Source of the DNA: CAJXVY01 sp031580995
GTDB lineage: Bacteria > Actinomycetota > Actinomycetes > Actinomycetales > Microbacteriaceae
NCBI GenBank assembly: GCA_031580995.1
Contig: JAVLCC010000014.1
Location: forward strand, 1-24,844
Direction of reading: 5' to 3'
Length of the DNA: 24,844 nt
The notes under the pieces are model-generated. The model was not told the DNA's origin. It did not search any database and saw nothing but the letters and a program-made list of their open reading frames with translations. A program made the position numbers and the translations under genes. Below, piece by piece: positions 14,666-22,687 of this stretch (position 1 is the first letter of the stretch; every line of letters starts with the position of its first letter).

Positions 14666-15876
14666 GAAAATCTATCCCTTGGTGTCTTATCGATAATCGC
14701 TAAAGCGATTGCTGATAGGGGCAACACCAAAAGAATCAGTGATGGTGCGTAGTAGTTTCCGAAAACATCCAAGCCAAGGCTTAGCAGAATTGGCCCTAAA
14801 GCAGTTGAGATAAGCCCGATTGAATGAGCCCAGCCACGAATTTCACCGATGTGCGCTCTTCCGAAATATTGAACCAGGGCAACTGTGTCAACACCCTTCA
14901 TGGCTCCTTGAGCGGCACCGATCAGGAAACCAAAAACAATACCTAATAATCCAGGGGAAACAACAAAAAGCATCAGCATTGATAAAGCCATCGAACCCAT
15001 TGCCACAATCACCCCGAACTTGGGATGAAAGCGATCTGTTAGACCCCCGATTATCACCGCCAAAACCAAGCTTCCGACTGTCTGCGGGATGAAGGTGGCG
15101 GCTGCTTCCAAAGGACTGAAGCCCTGGTTTCCCAAAATAGATATCAGATGAAAACCATAAGCTGTTGAGACCAGCCCTACGGTGATCATGGCAGTTGCAA
15201 TCATCCAAAAACCAAGAGTTTTTCTTGCCTCAGAAACCGTCATCCCGGTAACTGCAATCAATGTTCCGGTCTCAGTGAATTCGTCTTTGGCAACTTCTTG
15301 TTTTTTACCGGGCAAGAACAGTGCAATCGGGATAACGATTGCTAAAACCAACACAGCTTCTATCTGAAACGCTGTTCTGAAATCAGTGAAGGCGATTAAT
15401 CTTTCAAAACCAACCGGAGCAATGGAGACACCTGCCGCTCCAATCGCACCACTAACACCCAGGGCTAATCCTGGTCTATGCAGAACAGTCTTAGCGATCA
15501 ATGTGGTGGCAGCGAGTGTCAAAGCTCCTTGACCAAAAAACCTCAGGCCAACATAAATCGCGGTCAAATTAAAAATGTCACTAACAAAACTTGCTAGGTA
15601 GATGACCACCGAAAGGCCAAGGCCCACGGCAATGATTGCTGTTTTTGAACCAATTCGGTCTATCAATCTTCCGAAATATGGCATGGTCAATGCCCCTGCC
15701 AAGGTGCCAATTAGGTAACTAAGGGAAATTGCGGTTCTAGTGACGCCCAATTCGCTAATTAGTGGATCGGTGTATGGAGATAACCCAGCAGTTTGCCCGG
15801 GTGCAGTCATTGCCAAAAGGATTCCACCTGCAAAAACAAGCGCTATCCAACCTATGGAGATTTTGGAAAATGACAC
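14662..15876 (-). CDS. MFS transporter
   Basis: This is a major facilitator superfamily permease of 404 residues with twelve hydrophobic segments in two halves. Motif A is visible after helix 2 as YFGRLIDRIGSKTA, and a partial copy GGLTDRFHPKFG lies in the second half. The sequence resembles the oxalate/formate-antiporter-like or monocarboxylate MFS group, but I cannot name the substrate. The start is GTG without a ribosome site. A promoter with its -10 ending 6 nt before the start suggests a leaderless mRNA. Its 3' end overlaps the LysE-type gene by 4 nt (convergent). Confidence 0.9.
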   Translation of the reverse strand: MSFSKISIGWIALVFAGGILLAMTAPGQTAGLSPYTDPLISELGVTRTAISLSYLIGTLAGALTMPYFGRLIDRIGSKTAIIAVGLGLSVVIYLASFVSDIFNLTAIYVGLRFFGQGALTLAATTLIAKTVLHRPGLALGVSGAIGAAGVSIAPVGFERLIAFTDFRTAFQIEAVLVLAIVIPIALFLPGKKQEVAKDEFTETGTLIAVTGMTVSEARKTLGFWMIATAMITVGLVSTAYGFHLISILGNQGFSPLEAAATFIPQTVGSLVLAVIIGGLTDRFHPKFGVIVAMGSMALSMLMLFVVSPGLLGIVFGFLIGAAQGAMKGVDTVALVQYFGRAHIGEIRGWAHSIGLISTALGPILLSLGLDVFGNYYAPSLILLVLPLSAIALAIIDKTPRDRFS

Positions 15877-15882
15877 CAGTGA

Positions 15883-15910
15883 ATACTAGTCCTGGCAATG
15901 CCGAAGACAA
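15883..15910 (-). promoter_or_regulatory. Putative leaderless promoter of the MFS gene
   Basis: On the minus strand TTGTCT (15910-15905), a 16-bp spacer and TAGTAT (15888-15883) end 6 nt before the GTG start. The -35 lies immediately after the terminator of the upstream lipoprotein gene, so the two genes are insulated. Confidence 0.45.
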
Positions 15911-15911
15911 T

Positions 15912-15949
15912 AAAAAACCGATGGTGGTTATCCCACCATCGGTTTTATT
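15912..15949 (-). terminator. Rho-independent terminator of the DUF2202 lipoprotein gene
   Basis: A perfect 14-bp stem (plus-strand arms 15914-15927 and 15933-15946, 5-nt loop) lies 8 nt past the stop codon. On the minus strand the hairpin is followed by a run of T residues (TTTTTTATT). This is the strongest terminator in the window. Confidence 0.9.
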
Positions 15950-15957
15950 ATTTGCAA

Positions 15958-16584
15958 CTAGTTGCGCATTTGCTCTTCTGTTAGAACTCCGCCGTTTTCA
16001 GCCGCAAGTTCAAAAGCTGGAAGGTGTGAATCCAAAGACGCACTTCGCAGGTTGTTGAATACCTTGATTACCTGCTCGCTCTGAGCATCAGCAATCAACT
16101 GGTCATACAACTCGACGTTCAGGATTTCTCCTTCTGCCCAAGCCTCAGCTGCTGTTTCCAGATCAGCTGGAGCTTCTATTTGACCCAAGTATGGATTTTC
16201 CTCCACCTCAACACCCAGTCTTTCAAGTTGCCTAATTAGTGAATCGGCGTGACGACCTTCTGCTTCCATGATGGTTGCGTATGGTTCAACATCACCGTAT
16301 TCATCCAGCACTGCTTGATAACTTGCTAAAGCTGCATACTCTCCATCTGAGCCCATTAGCGCCTCCCATAAAAGATATGCATCGGTGCCTTCAACAACAC
16401 CCTCCGGGATCACGATGTCTGAAACTTCTGCCTCTTGCTCATCGACATTGCTGTCGAGATTCTCTGTGGTGGAAGTTGAGGCCTGGTTTTCTTCCACGCT
16501 GTCATCGGCTGCATCAGTTGCACAGCCACTCAGGACTAGCCCGGTGATAAGTGCAATTGATGTTGTTGCTATTAGTTTTCTCAT
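15958..16584 (-). CDS. Ferritin-like DUF2202-type lipoprotein
   Basis: This is a secreted, membrane-anchored protein of 208 residues. The signal peptide has the lipobox VLSGC with C21, then an acidic Ser/Thr/Glu-rich linker to about residue 60. The domain (65-205) is helical and resembles DUF2202, a ferritin-like fold. Candidate metal ligands are E82, E109 and H112 (ExxH), E153 or E158, and H187; the di-iron role is inference. An upstream in-frame start at 16638 would bury the signal peptide behind 18 polar residues, so the ATG at 16584 is preferred. AGGAG lies rather far upstream (13 nt). The gene ends in a strong terminator and has 22-bp tandem repeats upstream. Confidence 0.82.
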   Translation of the reverse strand: MRKLIATTSIALITGLVLSGCATDAADDSVEENQASTSTTENLDSNVDEQEAEVSDIVIPEGVVEGTDAYLLWEALMGSDGEYAALASYQAVLDEYGDVEPYATIMEAEGRHADSLIRQLERLGVEVEENPYLGQIEAPADLETAAEAWAEGEILNVELYDQLIADAQSEQVIKVFNNLRSASLDSHLPAFELAAENGGVLTEEQMRN

Positions 16585-16625
16585 AGCTATGAAATTACTC
16601 CTGTGGGTGTTTTGAACCTGATAGA

Positions 16626-16670
16626 TAGCTGGGAGCAATCTGGATACTAGCTGGAGAAAGTCTGGGATGC
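16626..16670. repeat. Imperfect 22-bp tandem repeat in promoter region
   Basis: Two neighbouring copies start TAGCTGG at 16626 and again at 16648. Copy one continues GAGCAATCTGGATAC and copy two AGAAAGTCTGGGATGC. The period of 22 bp is two helical turns, as in tandem sites for response regulators. They lie 40-85 nt upstream of the DUF2202 lipoprotein start, within the 210-nt divergent gap to the nitroreductase gene. Confidence 0.5.
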
Positions 16671-16760
16671 TTGAAACAGAGCCATTATGTGTTTTTCGCC
16701 TCGAAATAAGGGCTTGGAAACTGACTGAAAACCATATTCATTAGTGCTGTGGCTGCGAAT

Positions 16761-16788
16761 TTGATTGGGTATCAATCTCCCGTAGCAT
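16761..16788 (+). promoter_or_regulatory. Putative leaderless promoter of the nitroreductase gene
   Basis: TTGATT (16761-16766), a 16-bp spacer and TAGCAT (16783-16788) end 6 nt before the ATG. No ribosome site is present. A 5-bp inverted repeat GATTG-GGTAT-CAATC (16763-16777) overlaps the -35 and could be an operator. Confidence 0.48.
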
Positions 16789-16794
16789 AGACAA

Positions 16795-17481
16795 ATGAAC
16801 CCTGAACAGTTTCAAAAGCTAGTTGAATCCAGAAACTCAACCCGTGACTTCACCTCCAAGGCAGTCCCATCAGATTTGCTGGATGAAATTCTGCAGGAGG
16901 GGATGAACGCTCCCAGCTGGTCAAACACCAGGCCCTACCTGGTTGCGGTTGCCGAAGGGGCGCAGCGCGATCGAATTAGTGATGCTTTGGTGGCTCGACT
17001 TAGAGAAAATGCTGAAGTCAAGGGACTCGGTCATAATCCTGATTTCACCCACGAGATTCCATATCCTGAGGGACTCATCGATAGGAGTCGAAAAGTTGGG
17101 GTTGGGATTTATGAAACCTTAGGGATCGACAGATCAGACAAAGAAGCCAGATTCAAATTCATGGAGAGAAATTATGAGTTTTTTGGGGCCCCAGTGGCCC
17201 TGTTCTTTTTCACTCACCGTGGTCTCGATCACTTTGGGACTTTAGATTTAGGTCTTTATATGCAAACTGTGATGCTCTCCGCCAAAGCTCACGGCATTGG
17301 AACTTGCCCGCAGGGTTTCTTGGGTAACTATCCCGACATCATCAAGGCTGAGTTTGATGTGCCGGAAGATTACGCATTGGTTTGTGGGATGAGCGTTGGC
17401 TATGCATCCGATCATCCGATCAATTCTTGGAGAGCTGAGAGACTTCCAGTTACTGAACTAAAGGTTCCAGAAAAAAACTAA
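16795..17481 (+). CDS. Nitroreductase family protein
   Basis: This is an FMN-dependent NAD(P)H oxidoreductase of 228 residues. The N-terminal ESRNSTRDF matches the phosphate-binding RxSxRxF motif. It is followed by NAPSWSNTRPY, which contacts flavin and the dimer partner. LGLYMQTVMLSAKAHGIGTCPQGF and the C-terminal GMSVGYASDHPINSW are typical of the larger nitroreductase subgroup. The natural substrate (quinones, nitroaromatics or other) cannot be inferred. The gene stands alone, with its own promoter and a bidirectional terminator. Confidence 0.93.
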   Translation: MNPEQFQKLVESRNSTRDFTSKAVPSDLLDEILQEGMNAPSWSNTRPYLVAVAEGAQRDRISDALVARLRENAEVKGLGHNPDFTHEIPYPEGLIDRSRKVGVGIYETLGIDRSDKEARFKFMERNYEFFGAPVALFFFTHRGLDHFGTLDLGLYMQTVMLSAKAHGIGTCPQGFLGNYPDIIKAEFDVPEDYALVCGMSVGYASDHPINSWRAERLPVTELKVPEKN

Positions 17482-17505
17482 ACCCTCCCCGAGGGGAGGG
17501 TTTTT
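17480..17505. terminator. Bidirectional rho-independent terminator
   Basis: The stem AAACCCTCCC (17480-17489) pairs with GGGAGGGTTT (17494-17503) around a CGAG loop. On the plus strand it is followed by Ts after the nitroreductase stop. On the minus strand it is followed by an AG and seven Ts (17477-17471), so it can also end the tRNA-Ile/tRNA-Ala transcript. Confidence 0.9.
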
Positions 17506-17511
17506 GCTTTG

Positions 17512-17584
17512 TGGAGACTAGGGGGTTCGAACCCCTGACCCCCTGCTTGCAAAGCAGGTGCTCTACCAACTGAGCTAAGTCCCC
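17512..17584 (-). tRNA. tRNA-Ala (anticodon TGC)
   Basis: A complete 73-nt cloverleaf. Anticodon stem CCTGC/GCAGG encloses loop TTTGCAA. The acceptor GGGGACT/AGTCTCC contains one G-T wobble at position 3-70, the classic alanine identity pair, with A73. No CCA is encoded. It follows tRNA-Ile by 36 nt on the same strand. Confidence 0.98.
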
Positions 17585-17620
17585 GAATGTGGTCATCGTC
17601 TGCGGGACGACAACTCACCG

Positions 17621-17694
17621 TGGGCCTAGGAGGACTTGAACCTCCGACCTCTTCATTATCAGTGAAGCGCTCTAACCACCTGAGCTATAGGCCC
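17621..17694 (-). tRNA. tRNA-Ile (anticodon GAT)
   Basis: A complete 74-nt cloverleaf with acceptor GGGCCTA/TAGGCCC, D stem GCTC/GAGC, anticodon stem CTTCA/TGAAG with loop CTGATAA, T arm GGAGG-TTCAAGT-CCTCC and A73. No CCA is encoded. The Ile-Ala pair downstream of gyrA is a conserved actinobacterial arrangement. Confidence 0.98.
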
Positions 17695-17710
17695 GCAGAG
17701 CAACAGGAAT

Positions 17711-17739
17711 ACATTACCCGAAAAGATAAACCCTGACAA
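17711..17739 (-). promoter_or_regulatory. Putative promoter of the tRNA-Ile/tRNA-Ala unit
   Basis: On the minus strand TTGTCA (17739-17734, five of six consensus bases), a 17-bp spacer and TAATGT (17716-17711) end 16 nt before the tRNA-Ile 5' end. It lies in the gap behind the DUF3566 stop, so the tRNAs need not depend on gyrase transcription. Confidence 0.45.
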
Positions 17740-17746
17740 ACCCCAA

Positions 17747-18142
17747 TTAGTTATTGGTAAACGTCAGCGCAACTCCACCAATCAGTTTGGCAACGACATT
17801 GAATACCCCTGCCCAAACAACAGTCAAAGCCGTGTTAATCACAATATTTACTAATGCTAAAGTCGCCGCCGTAGACATAACTCGCTCTAAAGCAAACTCT
17901 TCGGTTAGAACAATTGGTGTCACTTCACCAAAGACGCTTCCCAATAAGCTGTCTATTGAGGCAAATAGGTCCACACTATCTAGCACCACCCATAATAAAT
18001 AAGCGGTAACCAGGGTGGCGATTCCAAGGGCAATGGATGCTAAAAAGCCAAGTTTGAGCGCTGACCACAGATCAATTGATGCAAGTTTCAGCCTCACCTG
18101 CTTGCGAGGTTCTTTGGGTTTGCGCTTTAGAAAATTTGACAC
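17747..18142 (-). CDS. DUF3566 transmembrane protein
   Basis: This 131-residue membrane protein starts with a basic cytoplasmic tail (about 1-28). It has a long hydrophobic helix around 30-54, a short extracytoplasmic stretch and one more hydrophobic region at about 92-127, ending GGVALTFTN. It fits the DUF3566 family, which in actinobacteria lies directly after gyrA. The mycobacterial counterpart is Rv0007. The start is GTG with AAGG 7-8 nt upstream, 9 nt after the gyrA stop, so it is co-transcribed with gyrB-gyrA. The biochemical function is not known to me; a cell-division or envelope role has been discussed for relatives. Confidence 0.92.
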   Translation of the reverse strand: MSNFLKRKPKEPRKQVRLKLASIDLWSALKLGFLASIALGIATLVTAYLLWVVLDSVDLFASIDSLLGSVFGEVTPIVLTEEFALERVMSTAATLALVNIVINTALTVVWAGVFNVVAKLIGGVALTFTNN

Positions 18143-18151
18143 CGAATTACC

Positions 18152-20620
18152 TTACTCTGAATCTAAATGTCTTTCACTGTTTCTAGCGATGCTCAAAACC
18201 TGATCATCATCGGCAAACCTTGCAAAGACAACACCCATGGTGTCACGTCCCTTAGCTGGGACCTCACTCACGCTGGAGCGAACCACCTTGCCAGATTCCA
18301 ATACCGCTAACACTTCATCATCGTCTCCAACAATTAGTGCTCCTGCTAGGTTTCCACGCTGATCGTTTAGTTTTGCAACCTTGATTCCAATACCGCCACG
18401 TTTTTGAACTCGGTAGTGCTGGGTGTGGGTTCGTTTGGCATATCCCCCCTGGGTAACCACGAAGACATAACCTTCTGAGCCAATTACTTGAGCTGATAAC
18501 AACTCGTCATCTTCTCTAAAAGTCATCCCCATCACACCAGAGGTGTCACGACCCATGGGTCTCATCGAAGAGTTATCTGCTTTGAAACAAATGCTCATGC
18601 CTTTTTTGGAGACCATCAAAACAAAGTCATCATCGCTAACCAACATTGCGCTGATTAGCTCATCGTCCTCACGTAGTTTGATGGCGATGATGCCACCGGT
18701 TCTAGCGGTGTCATATAACTCCAGAGAGGTTTTCTTGACCAAACCTCGCTTGGTTGCCAAAACCAGATAGGGGAATTGTTGATAGTCCTTCAGGTCAATA
18801 ACCGCTGCGACTTCTTCCTCTGGTTGCAATGGCAGCAGGTTAGCCACGTGCTGACCCTTGGCATCGCGAGAAGTTTCGTGGATTTCATAGACCTTTGATC
18901 TATAAACCCTTCCCTGGTTGGTGAAAAACAACAACCAGTGGTGAGTGGTTGTGACCATTAGTTTGCTGACAACATCATCTGCTCTTAGGTTTGCACCCTT
19001 AACACCCTTGCCGCCTCGGTGCTGAGCACGATAGTTATCACTTCTGGTGCGCTTGATATAACCACCGCGAGTTAGTGAAACCACCATCTCCTCTTCAGGA
19101 ATTAGATCTTCCATTGAGACATCTGGGTCATAGCCTGGAACAATCTCTGTTCTGCGCTGATCGCCGTATCTATCAACAACATCCGTTAGCTCATCACGAA
19201 CTATTTCGCGCTGACGGTTTTCATCAGAAATAATTGCTTGGTATTCAGCAATCAATCTTTCAAGTTCTGCTGCCTCATCGATTATCTTTTGGCGCTCAAG
19301 TGCTGCAAGCTGCCTCAGCTGCATGTTTAGAATCGCTCTTGCTTGCAGCTCATCGATACTTAGAAGCTTTATCAAACCTTCTCTTGCATCATCAACAGTG
19401 GCTGATTTTCTAATCAAAGCGATTACTTCATCTAAGTTATCCAGAGCTTTGAGATAACCACGAAGGATATGAGCTCTTTCTTCTGCTTTGCGCAGACGGA
19501 ACTGGGTCCTACGAACAATGACTTCAATCTGGTGAATGACCCAGTGGGTGATAAAGCCATCAATGCTCAGTGTCCTTGGAACACCGTCAACCAATGCCAG
19601 CATGTTTGCACCGAAGTTATCTTGCAGTTGGGTGTATTTATAGAGATTATTCAAAACCACTCTGGCAACAGCGTCTTTTTTCAAAACAATTACAAGTCTC
19701 TGACCTGTTCGACCACTGGTTTCATCTCTAATGTCTGCAATGCCTGTGACCTTGCCCTCTTTTACTAACTCGGCAATTTTGAGGGCCAAGTTATCTGGGT
19801 TTACCTGATAGGGGAGCTCTGTGACAACCAGGCAGGTTCTTCCTTGCAGTTCTTCAACATTGACAACACCACGCATGGTGATTGAACCACGGCCGGTTCT
19901 GTATGCATCTTCGATTCCCTTGCGACCAAGAATCTGTGCACCGGTTGGGAAATCAGGGCCAGAGACAATCTTGATTAGTTCTTCGATTAGTTCCTCACCT
20001 TGGATGTCTGGGTTTTCTAAGTGGAACTTGGCTGCAGCAGCAACCTCGGTCAGGTTATGGGGAGGGATGTTGGTGGCCATACCAACGGCAATACCGATTG
20101 AGCCGTTAATCAAAAGGTTTGGAAGACGCGAGGGAAGAATTGTTGGTTCTTGAGTTCTGCCATCGTAGTTATCTTGGAAATCAACTGTTTCCTCATCGAT
20201 GTCTCTGACCATTTCCATTGCCAGTGGTGCCATCTTGCACTCCGTATACCTGGGAGCAGCAGCTGGGTCGTTTCCAGGAGAACCAAAGTTTCCCTGACCT
20301 GCAACCAGTGGGTAGCGCATGTTCCAGTCCTGAACCAAACGCACCAATGTGTCATAAATAGCACTGTCACCGTGGGGGTGGAATTGACCCATGACATCAC
20401 CAACAACACGGGAACACTTGCTGAATTGCTTGTCTGGGCGGTAACCACCGTCATACATCGCATACAAAACCCTGCGGTGGACTGGTTTTAATCCGTCTCT
20501 AACATCTGGTAATGCTCGCCCGACAATAACGCTCATCGCGTAGTCGAGGTAACTCTTCTGCATTTCTAACTGCAGATCGACCTGCTCTATGTGGTCGTGG
20601 CCTTTGATTATGTCTGTCAT
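18152..20620 (-). CDS. gyrA: DNA gyrase subunit A
   Basis: This is the DNA cleavage and wrapping subunit of gyrase, 822 residues. The catalytic tyrosine is Y125 in APRYTE. The quinolone-determining region HPHGDSAIYD carries S86 and D90, the residues of a quinolone-sensitive enzyme (mycobacteria have Ala at the first site). A coiled-coil tower region spans about 365-480. The C-terminal beta-pinwheel starts near 505 and holds the GyrA box, here QHRGGKG (533-539), against the canonical QRRGGKG; a second degenerate box, QKRGGIG, lies near the last blade. There is no long acidic tail. It starts 9 nt after gyrB and is followed by DUF3566 after 9 nt. Confidence 0.98.
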   Translation of the reverse strand: MTDIIKGHDHIEQVDLQLEMQKSYLDYAMSVIVGRALPDVRDGLKPVHRRVLYAMYDGGYRPDKQFSKCSRVVGDVMGQFHPHGDSAIYDTLVRLVQDWNMRYPLVAGQGNFGSPGNDPAAAPRYTECKMAPLAMEMVRDIDEETVDFQDNYDGRTQEPTILPSRLPNLLINGSIGIAVGMATNIPPHNLTEVAAAAKFHLENPDIQGEELIEELIKIVSGPDFPTGAQILGRKGIEDAYRTGRGSITMRGVVNVEELQGRTCLVVTELPYQVNPDNLALKIAELVKEGKVTGIADIRDETSGRTGQRLVIVLKKDAVARVVLNNLYKYTQLQDNFGANMLALVDGVPRTLSIDGFITHWVIHQIEVIVRRTQFRLRKAEERAHILRGYLKALDNLDEVIALIRKSATVDDAREGLIKLLSIDELQARAILNMQLRQLAALERQKIIDEAAELERLIAEYQAIISDENRQREIVRDELTDVVDRYGDQRRTEIVPGYDPDVSMEDLIPEEEMVVSLTRGGYIKRTRSDNYRAQHRGGKGVKGANLRADDVVSKLMVTTTHHWLLFFTNQGRVYRSKVYEIHETSRDAKGQHVANLLPLQPEEEVAAVIDLKDYQQFPYLVLATKRGLVKKTSLELYDTARTGGIIAIKLREDDELISAMLVSDDDFVLMVSKKGMSICFKADNSSMRPMGRDTSGVMGMTFREDDELLSAQVIGSEGYVFVVTQGGYAKRTHTQHYRVQKRGGIGIKVAKLNDQRGNLAGALIVGDDDEVLAVLESGKVVRSSVSEVPAKGRDTMGVVFARFADDDQVLSIARNSERHLDSE

Positions 20621-20629
20621 GATGCCTTC

Positions 20630-22564
20630 CTAGATATCCAAGAATCGGACGTCTTTGGCGTTTTTCTGGATAAAGTTTCTGCGGGATTCAACATCTTCAC
20701 CCATAAGAGTGCTGAAGATTTCATCGGCTATTGCCGCATCCTCCAATGTCACCTGCAATAAAGTTCTGGATGCCGGATCCATTGTTGTTTCCCAGAGCTC
20801 GTCATAGTCCATCTCACCGAGACCTTTATAACGCTGAGTTGAGTTTTCTTTGGGGAGTTTCTTACCCGCGGCTTTGCCTTCTTCAACTTTTCGAATTCTC
20901 TCTGCTTCTGTGAAGACAAATTCATGAGCGGAGTTTGACCACTTGATTCGATATAAAGGTGGCTGAGCGAGATAAACATATCCGTGTTCGATAAGTGGTC
21001 GCATGTATCTAAATAAAAGAGTCAGTAACAGGGTGCGAATGTGTTGACCATCAACATCAGCATCAGCCATCAAAATGCATTTGTGATATCTGGCCTTCTC
21101 GGGATCGAAATCCTCACCGATGCCGGTTCCAAATGCTGTGATCAAAGCCTGCACCTCAGTGTTTTGCAACGCTCTATCCAGTCTTGCTTTTTCAACGTTT
21201 AGTATTTTTCCGCGAAGAGGCAAAATGGCTTGAGTTTCTGGGTCTCTTCCACGCATGGCTGAACCACCCGCTGAATCACCCTCAACAATAAAGATCTCAC
21301 TTCTTTCGGGATCTTTGCTGGAGCAATCCCTGAGCTTTCCAGGCATTCCCCCTGATTCCAAAAGAGATTTCCTTCTGGTTGCTTCACGGGCTTTTCTTGC
21401 TGCCAGCCTTGCGGTTGCAGCTGCAATGGCTTTTTTACCTATTTCTTTTGCTTGGGCTGGGTTTCTAGCCATCCAGTCCCCGAGCTGATCATTTACAACC
21501 CTCTGCACAAAAGCCTTGGTCTCGGTGTTTCCCAGTTTGGTTTTGGTCTGACCTTCAAACTGAGGCTCCGTTAGCTTCACGCTGAGAACAGCGGTTAGAC
21601 CCTCACGAACATCATCACCGGTGAGGTTTTCATCCTTTTCTTTGAGCAGACCTTTGTCTCTGGTGAAACGGTTTAGCAAAGATGTCAAAGCGGAGCGGAA
21701 ACCCTCTTCATGAGTTCCACCCTCATGGGTGTTGATTGTGTTGGCGTAGGTGTGAACACTTTCTGTGAATGCAGATGTCCACTGCAAAGCAATCTCAACC
21801 GACATTGTTTTGTCTTCTAGTTCGGTCTCGACAGAAATCACTTCATCGTGAATCTTGTCATTTTTCTTACTCGAGTTCAGATACTCAACGTAATCAATAA
21901 GACCCTGCTCATAGTGATAACTGTCTGTTCTGCCATCACGATCATCTGTGAGTGTGATTCTTAGACCCTTATTCAAAAAGCACATCTGTTGGAAACGTGC
22001 TCTGAGTGTTTCGTAGTCAAACTCGACTGTTTCAAAAATCTCGTCGTTTGGCTTGAATGTGATTTTGGTTCCGGAGTAATCGACTTTGTCGTTTTTCTTT
22101 AGGTCATGATCGGGAACTCCGTTAGTAAAACTCTGTGTCCATAAAAACCCATCGCGGGCAACCTCAACATCTAGGTGATGAGACAGAGCATTCACAACAC
22201 TGGCTCCAACACCGTGCAAACCACCAGAAACTGCATAACCGCCACCACCGAATTTTCCTCCAGCGTGCAAAACGGTTAGGACAACTTCAACAGCTGGACG
22301 CTTTTCGACAGGGTGAAGATCAACCGGAATTCCGCGACCGTCATCGCTAACACTCAGGGTTCCATCTTTTTTGATATGGATTTGAATGTCTGAACAGTGA
22401 CCAGCAAGCGCTTCATCGACAGAGTTATCAACGATTTCATATACAAGGTGGTGCAGACCTCGGGGACCGGTGGAACCGATATACATACCCGGTCTTTTTC
22501 TGACAGCCTCCAGTCCCTCAAGGACCTGAATATTGGCGGCACCGTAGTTTTCGGAATTAGACAT
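20630..22564 (-). CDS. gyrB: DNA gyrase subunit B
   Basis: This is the ATPase subunit of gyrase, 644 residues, the size of the short (non-enterobacterial) form. The GHKL ATP site shows E43 and N47 in YEIVDNSVDEAL, DDGRGIPV (74-81) and GGLHGVGASVVNALS (114-128). The transducer domain has the QTK loop in EGQTKTKLGN. The TOPRIM part has EGDSAGGSA and DADVDGQHI for magnesium binding, with PLRGKILNVEKAR, and the tail carries QRYKGLGEMD. AGGAG lies 10 nt before the ATG. The 123-nt upstream gap behind the DUF721 gene has a possible TAGAAC -10 on the minus strand near 22640-22650, but its -35 is poor. Confidence 0.98.
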   Translation of the reverse strand: MSNSENYGAANIQVLEGLEAVRKRPGMYIGSTGPRGLHHLVYEIVDNSVDEALAGHCSDIQIHIKKDGTLSVSDDGRGIPVDLHPVEKRPAVEVVLTVLHAGGKFGGGGYAVSGGLHGVGASVVNALSHHLDVEVARDGFLWTQSFTNGVPDHDLKKNDKVDYSGTKITFKPNDEIFETVEFDYETLRARFQQMCFLNKGLRITLTDDRDGRTDSYHYEQGLIDYVEYLNSSKKNDKIHDEVISVETELEDKTMSVEIALQWTSAFTESVHTYANTINTHEGGTHEEGFRSALTSLLNRFTRDKGLLKEKDENLTGDDVREGLTAVLSVKLTEPQFEGQTKTKLGNTETKAFVQRVVNDQLGDWMARNPAQAKEIGKKAIAAATARLAARKAREATRRKSLLESGGMPGKLRDCSSKDPERSEIFIVEGDSAGGSAMRGRDPETQAILPLRGKILNVEKARLDRALQNTEVQALITAFGTGIGEDFDPEKARYHKCILMADADVDGQHIRTLLLTLLFRYMRPLIEHGYVYLAQPPLYRIKWSNSAHEFVFTEAERIRKVEEGKAAGKKLPKENSTQRYKGLGEMDYDELWETTMDPASRTLLQVTLEDAAIADEIFSTLMGEDVESRRNFIQKNAKDVRFLDI

Positions 22565-22687
22565 ATTAAGTTTGCTCCTCAGTTTTCGTTAGGACCCGTG
22601 AAACGCGATGACCCATCGACTGAGATTCGGGGCTACTAACTGTTCTATCCTATCGCAGAGCTTGGAAAACGCCCATAGGAAGGTGTT

